Positions 1 through 9,725 of a stretch of DNA of 64,000 bases are shown here, piece after piece. The notes below the pieces were generated by a model. It was not told where the DNA came from. It saw only the letters and a program-made list of their open reading frames with translations, and did not search any database. This stretch comes from Symbiodinium natans (Eukaryota > Sar > Dinophyceae > Suessiales > Symbiodiniaceae): assembly GCA_905221605.1 (NCBI GenBank), contig CAJNDS010002734.1, positions 901,779 to 965,778 of the forward strand. The letters run 5' to 3'. Each line of letters starts with the position of its first letter. The stretch's first letter is position 1. A program made the position numbers and the translations under genes.

Positions 1-410
1 CTCAACCCCAGCCCCCCAGCCCTCAGCCCCTCAGCCTCAGCCTGGAACGGCATCCCCCACGCAAGAGTCTTGTCGGGGATGGCGTTGCCACCCCCCCCCC
101 CCCCCCCCCAAACACCCAAGCAAAGTATGTGCGCGCGCACCCCACCCCCACCCCCCACCCCCCCCAAACACCCAAGCAAAAGAAGGTGCGCGCGCGCGCG
201 TCTGCACCTTCCAAGCAAAATTGTGTGTGCGCGCGCATGCTGCGCCTGGCAAACAAAGGTGCGCGCGCGCGCGCACCTGCGCATCCCCAGCCCCAGTCCC
301 TCACCCAAAAACCAGAGTTGAACAAGAACAGCAAAAAGCCCAAAACCCTTCAAAACCCCCTAAAACCCCGGACCCACCCTAGACAATTTCTATTAACCCT
401 AAACCCAGTC
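1..410. repeat. Dispersed repeat, copy A (C-rich, GC-alternating)
   Basis: C-rich sequence with poly-C runs, CG/CA alternating tracts and a tail of AAAACCCC-like words. It matches 23556-23905 in the same order: CTCAACCCCAGC start, CCTCAGCC words, GGAACGGCATCCCCACG, GTCGGGGATGGC, a CA/CG tract, CTTCCAAGCAAA, CTCACCCAA, CCCCGGACCC and ACAATTTCTAT. The match shows a dispersed family rather than a gene. Open frames here are low-complexity shadows. Confidence 0.8.
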
Positions 411-422
411 CTTCCCAGGCAG

Positions 423-805
423 CAGTCACGGTGAGCAGCCCTTCCTGCCCTTCAGCTGTGAATCAGAGTGCTGCGGCATCTTCGCGACTCCAGTCAGCTG
501 TGCCTGGTGCTGCAGCATCTTCTCGACTCCGGGCCTCCTTGGCTTCATCCGGCAAGCTTTTTTCAGGTGCTGTTGCTTCTTTGGCGTTGCTCCCGAACTC
601 CACACCCTCGCTTCTCCCGTGAATGTCCCAAGGAGCCAGATGAGGTGGGCGCGACTGCAAAGCCCGTTGGCAGGCGTGATGCCTTCGAGGCGGCTCAGTC
701 TGTACCTAGGTCGCATGCGTCTGTTATTTGCGTTTTGAGAAGCACAGAAACAACGAGTGATACTACGCGCGGTACTTGTAATTTTCACTCCTGCGATCAA
801 CTCAG
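423..805. other. No convincing gene; short internal duplication
   Basis: The word GCATCTTC(G/T)CGACTCC occurs twice (about 476-491 and 515-530), next to similar CAGCTGTG(C)CTG text, so a short unit has been duplicated. Several frames are open on both strands but none shows a family motif. It may be upstream sequence or an unrecognised first exon of the gene that follows. Confidence 0.4.
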
Positions 806-1784
806 GCACGGGTGCGGTTGCGTCAGGCCCTGGGGCTCCTGGAGGCGGCCATCCAGGAGCGGCCGGCACAGCCGCCAGAGACGGAGGTGGCAGCGGAGGT
901 GAAGGACAAGGTAAAAAGCAACCGGTGCCGGCGGAGGGCTCGGTGCCGGCAGCGGTGGGGATGCCCGACAGAGTGGAGAAGGAGGGCATGATGGTAGGTG
1001 AGGAGATGAGGCCTTACATCTTCCCACACTCAACCGCGCGGGCGTTGGAGGAGGCTGATCCCTTGCAATCTATTTTCTTTTGGCAGGGCTCTTTGGCATT
1101 GGGTTTAGGCTTGGGTTGTAAGCATACCCTATAGGGCTCCTGACCCTTTTCAGTGTCACAAACACATTTTCGCGATGGAGTCAGGTGGACGTGGGAGAAG
1201 GCTGGACGGCGGTGCGCGCCACGGACCAGAGTGTCTACTTCTATCACAAGCTGGGACGCTGCTACTCTTTCTTCCGCCCGACCATGTCCGACTCTTGCCA
1301 GTAATTGAAGCACGTTATTTCGTGCGATGTGAAATATTTACTTGTGGGATTACCCACAATAACAACCGCGACATGCTTAGGTGCAGCCCAGAGTCATCGA
1401 GGGTGAGTCCGCCGTGCATCCGTGGCAACGCTGGTATCAACTCGGAGAGCCTCTGGATGACTCCAAGGCTCTGGCCTTTGATCCCACTTCTGGGCTGGTT
1501 CGGCCGTGGCTGCAGCTAGAGCCACAGCAGAATGACAATTAGTTTTGTGGCGGGTTTCCTTTGTTGGTTGTTTAGGGTTCGAATGGTAGTTTTGAGTTCA
1601 GGGTTTCGGGTTTAGGGTAGGCTTTGGACTTGGGCATTTGTTCTTTATTTGTGGCTTTGGGGGTCCAGTGCTCCAGGCTCCTCTCGTGGAGTTGGCGGCT
1701 GCAGCGGAGAGGGCGGCCAAGCGGAAGGCGCAGGAGGAGGAGGAGAAGAAGAAGAAGTCCACGCGCCGGCGGAAGAAGAATTAA
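806..1784 (+). CDS. Small WW-like domain protein with basic tail (4 exons seen, 5' end unknown)
   Basis: Four exons can be joined: about 806-910, 1185-1289, 1381-1533 and 1677-1784 (TAA). Exon 1 encodes a leucine/alanine helix-like segment. Exon 2 carries W-T-x-V-R-x-T-D then Y-F-Y, the spacing of a WW domain start and middle; the second Trp position is Phe, so the fold is only suggested. Exon 3 is Trp-rich and ends near a conserved-looking RPWLQLEP. Exon 4 is a charged tail of Glu and Lys runs ending RRRKKN, a likely nuclear signal or coil. All acceptors are AG followed by G. Donor 1 is GT; donors 2 and 3 fit phase only as GA, which dinoflagellates allow. No start codon was fixed. Function unknown. 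Confidence 0.5.
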
Positions 1785-2677
1785 AAATAGTGATTGAGGT
1801 GAGTTCTCTCACAATGAAATATGACAAGAACCTAACCCCCCAATGCCCCACTTCTACAATTAGGAACGTCGCAGATCAACAAATTCGAGAGCAACACAAG
1901 TCTTGAACCGTAAACAGTAAACCCGGGCCCCGAGACACACAAACCCGGACCCTGACACAGAAACTTAGTTCATATCTCTGAGTCCTCCTTACATATAAAC
2001 TTGTTAATCGCTTCTTTACATACTTCGCGATTGCAGGCTGCCACCGTCGCCCCTTGCTGCTGCCACATTGTCATGCAAGCCGAGGTGGTCTGGGGGGGGG
2101 GGGAGGGGAGTGGTAGCTTGGAGCCTGCGCTTTGCCGTCCCATTCGTGATTCGCAATTCCAGCAACTCGGAGCCCGCAACCCGTGTCCACAAGCCTAGTT
2201 TTCTGTGTCTTTGCCAGGTGACGATGCTGGCCACGAGTTGTGGCCGCCAGCAGGGGGCCTCATTTCATGCGCCCGAAGTGTTTCAGGTCTCGGGTTTAAG
2301 GCATCAGGCGTGTTCAGAGTCACACTGCGTGATATGCTGCAAGCAAAGACATGCTTCGAGTTTAAAGGGGAACGCCTCTGCAAGGTCGTAGTTTTGCGCT
2401 TGAGGTTTACAGTTTAGGGTTTGGGATCCATAGGTCTCCTGGTTGTGCGCGTGCGAAAGGTGATAAGTGACATATCAGAGTTTTCGGGCGGTTGCGCCTG
2501 CAGAAGGTGATAACACTTATATAGCATGGCTTGAGGGTGAGAGTGCACATGCTACTGTTGTGGGGTTCCTGCTTGTTTTGCGAAGCAGTCCAAGCAGCAC
2601 CGCAGAGGATTCAGCATCTAGCCCATCGTTGGCCACAGTCCACGGTGAAACAGTGCGGGTTACTGCGAATTCTAGCT
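1785..2677. other. Intergenic; no supported gene
   Basis: Short frames on both strands, none with recognisable motifs. It holds a G run at 2092-2101, one TTTAGGG word near 2412 and one inverted copy of the 27.7-28.4 kb repeat unit at 2490-2514. Confidence 0.4.
2490..2514 (-). repeat. Solo inverted copy of the TATCACCTTGTGCAGGCGC repeat
   Basis: Read on the minus strand this is GTTATCACCTTCTGCAGGCGCAAC, nearly identical to the unit arrayed at 27.7-28.4 kb. The copy lies 25 kb away in opposite orientation and outside any array. Confidence 0.75.
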
Positions 2678-3769
2678 CTAGGCCGCTTGGCAGCCTTCCA
2701 GTCTTCCGATCATGTCCCGTTTAACTGCGGCAAACTCCTCCTTGTCAAGAATCCCATCCTTGTGCCACAGAACTGCATCTTTGAGAGAGCAATCTTGCAA
2801 GGGATGCATGGTCGAAGCACGTAGTGCAGGCAGTGGAGCCGAGTCTGATGTCTTCGTTCTGCACCTTCTCCTTACTGATGCTTTGTCGGGATCGCTTGGG
2901 TCTTTGTGTTGGTTCTTCTCTAAACCTGAGCTGGCACGGGGAGTCTCGTGGCCGGCAAGACGACGTTGTGTCGACAAGTAGTCTGCGACGCGTCCACGCT
3001 CCTGAAGCAGGTACTTGTGGATGTCCCTGACGGTAAGCTTCCCGTAAGCTAAATGAGTCTTGATGCTGGATTGAGAGTGTCTTGCGAATTTCATGCTCAT
3101 TGAGAGAGAGACCCCCTCCCCCATTAACATGGTAATCTTTGTACTTCTCCCACTGTGGGTGCGAAGTTGCTTCCAGCACTTGGCAGCGCCGGGATGGGTT
3201 GAGCAGAAAGCTTCCGCTGCCTTCCGCACAGCAGACCACACTGCATGGTACCCCAGATGAGGTCTTTGTATTTTTTTCTTCTTGTATGTGCTTTGCCGGC
3301 ACGGAAAAAGTCGACCGGCTTTGGGGAGCACGTACTTCTCATGCCTTGTCCGAGCCCCGTTTTGATTCACTTTCACTGTTCTGCTGACAGTCACCCCCTC
3401 GCCCAGCCACATTCGCAAGAGGCTAGCCTGCTCTGGCATGATGGGCACATCTCCTGGAGATTTGCCGCGCCCTTTTTCTTTTGGGATGCGGATAAACGGA
3501 GGGTTGGCCTGGAGATAGATGTCTTCTCGACGGAGCATTGCAGCCTCCGACGCACGAAGTGCGAAAAGACATGTCAGCGCCACCAAGATATACATCTTCG
3601 GTCCTTGATGCTTCAGCAAAAACTGTAGCCAAGCGTCCCAGGACTCCGGTGAAAGTGCCACGGCAGACCCGATCTCTCGCCTAGGCTGGAGCCTCGACGA
3701 GGGCTTCTTGCGTGGCGCGCTCCATGTTTTGCGTGGGCAGCACCAGACCAGCAAGAACAGAAAGAGCAC
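2678..3769 (-). CDS. Tyrosine recombinase / phage-integrase-fold protein
   Basis: About 363 residues, one exon. The catalytic constellation is visible in order: box I Arg in FALRASEAAMLRRED (about residues 67-81), a beta-hairpin region with a Lys-rich stretch, box II H-S-G-R (HxxR, near residue 208), A-R-H-S (the third His) about 22 residues later, and the nucleophile Tyr in THLAYGK about 10 residues after that. This is the R..HxxR..H..Y core of tyrosine recombinases, which cut and rejoin DNA through a phosphotyrosine. In eukaryotes such enzymes come from Crypton, DIRS or captured elements; no reverse transcriptase is visible here, so a Crypton-like origin is one option. The C-terminus (DAVLWHKDGILDKEEFAAVK) resembles a short SHOCT-like helical tail. 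The first 20-40 residues and the true start are uncertain. Confidence 0.85.
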   Translation of the reverse strand: MLFLFLLVWCCPRKTWSAPRKKPSSRLQPRREIGSAVALSPESWDAWLQFLLKHQGPKMYILVALTCLFALRASEAAMLRREDIYLQANPPFIRIPKEKGRGKSPGDVPIMPEQASLLRMWLGEGVTVSRTVKVNQNGARTRHEKYVLPKAGRLFPCRQSTYKKKKIQRPHLGYHAVWSAVRKAAEAFCSTHPGAAKCWKQLRTHSGRSTKITMLMGEGVSLSMSMKFARHSQSSIKTHLAYGKLTVRDIHKYLLQERGRVADYLSTQRRLAGHETPRASSGLEKNQHKDPSDPDKASVRRRCRTKTSDSAPLPALRASTMHPLQDCSLKDAVLWHKDGILDKEEFAAVKRDMIGRLEGCQAA

Positions 3770-4436
3770 GCCCCAGTTCGCACCATGGCAGGCAGAGGCA
3801 CGTCACGAGTGTAGAAACATCATCAAGATGCTGTGACCTATAACACGTTAGACGAGGCCAGCTAAACAGTCCATGGTAGAGCTTAGGGTTTAGGGCTTCC
3901 GTGTTTAGACAAGACTCCATGACTTCACAGCAGTGCGCAACAAGAATTTGCACACTCGAACCTTTCAGCTTCGTCCCAGCCCACCCTAGTGAGTGCCTAC
4001 TGCTGACCCCCGGCGCCTGGGACATATCGCTTGTCGAGGTAGGCCAAACCAGTGTTTCCCTTAGGCAGAAGTTCAGATTGTGGCTTTGTGTCTGGCTCAT
4101 CACGGCTTCCCGCCTTACCGCAGCTCTTCGCATGCTATACAAATCAAAGGCAACGCTTCATGCCAAAACGCTTTGCCTGTACAACTCCTGCGTGATGCCG
4201 AGTTGTAATGCCAGGCGTCTGGCATCTGCGGCACCGTCACAGAAGACCCGCAATTGCCGAGGACAGTCATGCTGTAGACTGCATTGGCATTGCCTGAGCT
4301 TCGTGTTTAGGCTTCAGAATTTGGGGGCAGCCACCGACAGCACGAAGCATTAGCTTTAAATTACTTCTCCCCTTTTTGAAGCCCGAAACCCTAAACCCAT
4401 CTAAACCCTAAATCCTAAAACGCATAGCGCTGCTGC
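3770..4436. other. Divergent intergenic region between recombinase and transposase
   Basis: Separates the minus-strand recombinase from the plus-strand hAT-like gene. It contains telomere-like words (about 3882-3896 and 4386-4415). A minus-strand open stretch (about 3910-4142) could be an upstream recombinase exon but has no motif. Confidence 0.4.
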
Positions 4437-7400
4437 GTGTCCACACAGTCGCATGTAGCAGGGCTCTTGCAACAGTTGTCCCGCGAAACAGCACATTTGG
4501 TGTTCAAAATTCCAGGGGCTTTTGCGCACGTCGCCATGATCTCAGACGCAGCGGTCAAAGCTGCTCTGGGTGGCTGGCAGGATGCGCAACATAAAAAGGA
4601 GTGCGATGGCAAGGGGTGCTTTAGGTGTGCCTTCCTTGCCCGGAAGCAGGTGCTGGAGAAGATTCATGCGTGGGTCTCTGCCAAGTTCCATGCCGAGACG
4701 AATACGTGGGGATTGGGCTGCCGTGTCTGTCATGAGGTGTGTGCAAAGGATGTGAGTCTCATGAACATGTACCGAATGGACAAGCACCACTTTGCCAAGT
4801 TCCAAGTTTGCAGCGGTGATCTTCGATTGCAAAGGTTCCAGAAGCATGCGACGTCGCCGTCACATGCTGCTGCGGTTCGTTTCCTGGAAGGCGGCAGGCA
4901 AAAGGCGGTAGAAGGGGACCAGCACTCCTGTCCCAGCCAGGTAGAGTGGTTTTCGGTCCTCGACAGCAAAGATCCCAAGAAGGTGGCCAGGGATAAGAAG
5001 CTGAACGTCATGAGATGGTGCTTGGCATCCGCTTTCAGACGCCAAATGCGGGACTTTGCTCGAGAAGCACTTTGCATCAGCGTCCAGCAGGATGCACGTG
5101 GCAACAGGTTCCTATCGCGATTCAAGATGGTGAACGCCAAGCTGGACATTTTGCAGGGCACGCTCTCTTTGGCCAGGCACAAGGCCACGATTGAGCAACC
5201 GGGTTCTGTCGGCATCCGTAGACGAACCATGCTCGCCTTGGAAAACCTGGCAAACACAAGCCTTCCTCCCACATACAGCTCGGTGAAGCCCGTCTCTGCA
5301 CAGCTCGCTCCTGTGGACCCAACAGTGTACCGGGACATTGTAGCGAAGGTGGAGTGTTTCGCCGCTGATGCAGCAGCGGATGAACAGGTTGCAGGGCGAG
5401 AGTTGAGCTCGGCACTGGTGCTTGCAGGACCTGATCCTCTCCCCTTGCAAGATGTCATGGAGCAGAGTTTGCCGAACCTCAAGGTCATCCAGCGTGATCG
5501 GGCACATGCAGCCCAAAGGACTTCGGGGCATCAGGGTTGGGTGTAGGGTTTATAGGATGATAGGGTTTAGGGTTCGGGCTTAGGGTTTCGCGTGTAGGAT
5601 GATGAGCCGTCCCTGGCAAGCAGACGCGTTCATAGCGAACATAATGCACCATTTCATCGAGAAGCAGAATTCGCCCGCCAAGCTAATCACGCATTGCCCC
5701 AACCTGCAGCAGATCTACGAGGACCTGCGAAAGCGATCCACGGAGGACGTCCAACTTTCCAAGAATGTGCACAGTTTTGCGTACGCCCCGCAACGTTATG
5801 CCTCGGAGTCGCAGGCGCTCTGCCGCATGATCTTGACCATTGACGCAGTTGTGGGGTTGCTAGTTGCTGTGCAAGAGTTACGGCGAGGGACTGCGGAAGC
5901 AGCCGCAGCTCTGGAGACCTTGGCTTTCATTACTACGGAGCGCATGCTTCAACTTGCGCTTTTGGGAGACGCTGCGTTGGAGCAGTACCGCATTGTCGCT
6001 TTTCTAGATAAGAGCGACCTTGACGAAGCGGAGATCCCTCGAGAGCTTGACATGTTCCATGAGAAGTTGGATCGTCTGTTCACAAAGCAACAAGTCCTGG
6101 AGATTCCTGGGTTGACACAGCTGATGCTGCGCAAGTTGGCGGAACCGCGTTCAGTCATGCTGACCAACGGGCAAGCTGTCAATTGGGGAGGGGCAAATGC
6201 TGTGACACCCGCCACGTTGGAGCAATGCCTCGCGAGGATGGTGGCCTACTCCATTCTCTCCCGCCGAACTGGCCTTGCAGAGTTTCCTGACTTTGAGATG
6301 ATGTCAAATTTCCGCGTTTTCAGCTTGCCACAGGATGGTTCGGATGCACAAAAGAAATCCAGCGAGACGGCTCTTTTGCTTGGGCAACTTGCCAAGACCA
6401 TTGGCGTACATGGGCCAACGCTTCAAATGGAGTATGATGATCTTCGTCCCGTGGCCTTGAAGTTTGCACGCAAGGAGGCCTTGGCCAACTTCTTTGCTTG
6501 GAAAAAAGCAATTGAATGCACTGCGAAGCAGCGAGACAGCCACCCTTGTGGATGCCTTGCTGCCGGTCCTTGCCCGCTATGCCTGCTGGTCTTCGTCCTC
6601 CTCGAATGTGGAGCGTGGCTTCTGCATTGCGAAGCAGTCAAAGAATGTGGGGTGTTCGCAGGACGAACACGTCGCCCGGGAAGAGGACTTGCTGATCTTG
6701 AATCAGGACGTCCTGCCACATCTTACCGACGAGCAGCGGACACAGCTTTGCCAGACTGCGGCAAGCATCTGGCGAGACACGTTCCGTCGGGTGCGTGCCA
6801 GTGGTGTCCAGAAGCGAGCCGAGCGTTGGGACAAAGGCTTGTCGAAAAGGCGTGGTTAAGGGTTGAGGGTTTACGGTTCAGGGCTTAGAGTTTAGGATGT
6901 TGTGTTCAGGGCTGTGCGCCAGTTAGACATGACAAAGACGCAGTCAGTGCACCGTAAATTACACTAATTACACTCTGTATTCCGCATTCATTGCCTGCAG
7001 GAAAGAGAAGACGGGGGAGGCCAGTTTCTTGGAGAAGCGTGCGGCTGCCACTGATGCCTTGCTCACTACACCGGTGCCCACCACATCCGTTAGCGTGGAC
7101 GCCATTTGCGATGCTTTTGCGGATGGACACCGCAAAGAGATGAAGTTCATCGGGGGCAAGTTGCAGAAGCACACGATCGAAGCATATCTACAGGGCCATT
7201 TGCCTGAGGGGCGTGTGGACGAGAATGTGGCAGACCAGGCAGAAGCTTTTCGCGAGAAGTTGCGCCAGGCGCAACGTGAGCGAAACAATCGCACTCGCGT
7301 CGTACAACGACGCACGCTGCAGAAGCAGGACAGAAGTCCCGAAAAAAAGACATATAAAAGTAAGGTAGCAGCTTTACGTTATCTCTTGACGTCTCGTGTT

Positions 7401-7966
7401 TGCAGGAAGCGTGGAGGCCCGAACTTTCAGTGCTCGTGCATTCCACCGTCTTGGACCTTGGCTTCCGTATCACAGAGAACCCGTGCGTGACCGAGATGTG
7501 GGAGGCGGACTTGATCATCGTACCGGACCCTCGAAAAGTGGCAGATGATATCCGGTTCATTGCAGGCCTTCGTGGATCTATGCTGTGTGCTGCGGAGTTT
7601 GTTCGCACAAGAGGCTCACATGGTGTGGCAGTGGCTTACTCTAAGGCCATGAGCGTGCAACGGAAGATATATGTCACACCTCGATTCATGGGAGTCCATA
7701 CCGAATGCTGTCGTGCCCTTTTGCAGCTGCTGAGGCTGCAACAGTGCAAGTGGACGCCACTGTCACGGCAACAAGTGGCCACTATCATGGGTGCAAGGCT
7801 GGATGCCAAAAGGCTGAACCAGACCATAGTGCTGTGCGAGGAAGACGAAGCACAGGAATATCAGGTCTTGAAGCACGTGTTGAACATGCAGCGTGCCTTG
7901 GCCAGTCCCTGCTTCGTTCAGGAAGACTCATCTCGCTCTCGCACGGGCCTCGCCGCAGGCTTTTGA
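4437..7966 (+). CDS. hAT-like transposase-family protein with zinc finger (frameshifted)
   Basis: Exons about 4437-5542, 5598-6858, 7001-7364 and 7406-7966. Exon 1 has a Cys cluster (C-x4-C-x2-C), then C-R-V-C and, after FQK, H-ATSPS-H, a BED/TTF-type zinc finger that in this family binds DNA. Exon 2 is the long helical core, with PQRYASESQ and aromatic/acidic helices. It ends in the hAT dimerisation signature SSSSNVERGF (about 6600-6630), seen in transposases and in domesticated relatives. The frame must change once near the A6 run at 6502-6507 to reach that motif: one extra A, so this is a pseudogene or a sequence error. Introns 1 and 2 contain TTTAGGG-type words. Exons 3 and 4 encode about 300 residues of unknown fold after the dimerisation domain, unusual for hAT proteins. 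No terminal inverted repeats were found. Confidence 0.72.
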
Positions 7967-8412
7967 AGTAGAGCGAGCAGCTTGCGGTGTACAGCTTCAC
8001 TCCATGCCGGCAGCGCTGCCAAGTGGAGTGTGTGGGTGTTTTGAGCGCGCTGCGCGCTCAATGTCTATCGTACCATGGGGCTTTGTTTCTGTATGCTTGG
8101 GCTGGGGAGAGGATGCCAAAAATCAGCAAGTCAGTGCATGCTTTGGCGCATCACTCCTGCAGATGTGTTTACTTTGCCTCTTCAATCATGTTGAGCCTCA
8201 TCTCTTGCAGGACGGACCCCTTCGGCGGCTGCTACAAGCCAGTTGCTTAGACAGAGACAGATGTCGTCATGTCTTTCAAAGTGTTCGATTGTCTTGAACC
8301 GCTTAAGTGTAAAGCGTGTCAAGGGCTGAGATCCTTTGAACCGGTTCCCAGGCCTCTCGGATAGCTGTTAGCAAGCTAAAAACTCTTTACAAATCATCTC
8401 AGAAAGAAAATT

Positions 8413-8520
8413 CCATGTTGTGAGCTGTTCAGGTGTAAAAAAGTGTCTTTCGCTATGATGCGCGCGCGCGCGCATCATAGCGAAAGACACTGTTCTACGC
8501 CTGAACAGCTCACGACATGG
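8413..8520. repeat. 108-bp near-perfect palindrome
   Basis: Two 54-nt arms meet at a (CG)n centre (8461-8473). The arms read CCATGTTGTGAGCTGTTCAG... and ...CTGAACAGCTCACGACATGG, with only a few mismatches. It lies about 450 bp downstream of the hAT-like stop codon. It could extrude a cruciform or fold as a long RNA hairpin. It may be a foldback element or an element end. Confidence 0.9.
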
Positions 8521-8554
8521 CCGGAAGCTCGGGCTCAGACCGATTTCGTGTATC

Positions 8555-8599
8555 TAAAATAATACGACAATAGGAGATCCTTGTTGACGTATTATTTTA
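8555..8599. repeat. Short inverted repeat with AT-rich stem
   Basis: TAAAATAATACG (8555-8566) pairs with CGTATTATTTTA (8588-8599) and ACAA with TTGT just inside. The loop is about 12 nt. It sits 35 bp after the 108-bp palindrome. Confidence 0.75.
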
Positions 8600-9011
8600 T
8601 AGGTCTGGTTGGCACATATAGGTAAGGCGTCGTGCAGGGGCAGGGGGTTGACAACAGATCGTTCGCGCTGCTGTGAGCCTTTGAACTATTTCGTCTTGGA
8701 CGTTTGCGCACTTACAATAGTTCTTTTTGTGACCCAGCAATCTTAACAGAGCCTTCCAGGATACATGTGGTCCATGTGGTATCAACAAAAGCATTGGGGC
8801 CTTACGCAAATGTTCTGCGTTTCCCGTGCGAGGTGACCGGGTGATGTCGTCAGCAAATGCCTGGATCTGTCTGGGGCCCCAGAATTTTCCTTAGAAATTT
8901 GGGTGGTTCCAAGAAATTGGCCTGGATTCTCTGGGTGGCAGTTTCGAGCAGCTTTGGAAGGATTTGGAGGCCTCTGAGGGTTTGGGGGGGCGGGGGGGGC
9001 GGGGGGGGGGG

Positions 9012-9220
9012 CCCCGCTCGACTCTCCTCGACTTGCCTGGCTGCCCCTCGACTCTCCTCGACTCTTGCTTGTTGCCCTCGACTCTCGTTCGCTTCCCGGC
9101 CTCTTGCCCGCCTCTTGCCCGCCCATTCCCCCTCGACTCTCCTCGACTTCCCTGGTCCCGCCTCGACTCTCCTCGACTCTTGCCCTCCCCCCTCGACTCT
9201 CCTCGATTCTCCTGGCTGGC
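9012..9220. repeat. Degenerate minisatellite of CTCGACTCTCCTCGACT units
   Basis: Repeats of CTCGACTCTCCTCGA are separated by variable CCCTGG/TTGCC words, immediately after a G-run block at 8985-9011. Open frames through it are repeat artefacts. Confidence 0.8.
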
Positions 9221-9487
9221 CGTGGCCCTTCTGGGGCTGCCTTGTGCTCAGCTCAGGTGCTGGAGCGCCGCCTGTGGCCTGCAGCAGCTGGCCCAGAGGT
9301 TTTTGCGAAATCTTTGACGGTTGGTGGGATTTGGGAGGGTTTGAGTCGTTTGCTGACGGCTGTGGGTTCTGCTGGTGACACATGGCGGTTGTCAGGAAAG
9401 CTTTGCAGTCTGTGGCACGTTATGTATTTGTTTCTGCCGGCTCTGCTGCCCACAGCAGCTCCTATGTTCAGACATCTTGTAACACGG

Positions 9488-9571
9488 GGTTTAGGGCTCA
9501 GGGTTTAGGGTTTAGGGTTTAGGGTTCAGGGTTCAGGGTTTAGGGTTTAGGGGTCAGGGTTTAGGGTTTAG
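9488..9571 (+). repeat. Interstitial TTTAGGG telomere-type array
   Basis: About ten TTTAGGG units with TTCAGGG and TTAGGGG variants. This is intergenic, upstream of the first methyltransferase gene. Confidence 0.9.
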
Positions 9572-9725
9572 GGTGCAAGAAGGGGACCCCCCGTCAGAGG
9601 TATCTTAGAGCATGTTTCGCAGCTTCGCACTTGTGAAGAGTTTTGAGCAACACTAATCAGCTGTGCTGCCTCCACTCACTCTTTGCGGGTTGCCATAGAG
9701 TCCTGTCTCCTTGTCTGCCACAGCC

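Noticed and set aside
426-989. Minus-strand 187-residue protein
   Set aside because: Pro/Ser/Arg-rich frame opposite the WW-like gene exon; no motif, and plus-strand exons with splice signals explain the region better.
8850-9383. Overlapping Pro/Gly-rich proteins on both strands
   Set aside because: Created by G/C runs and the CTCGACTCTC minisatellite.
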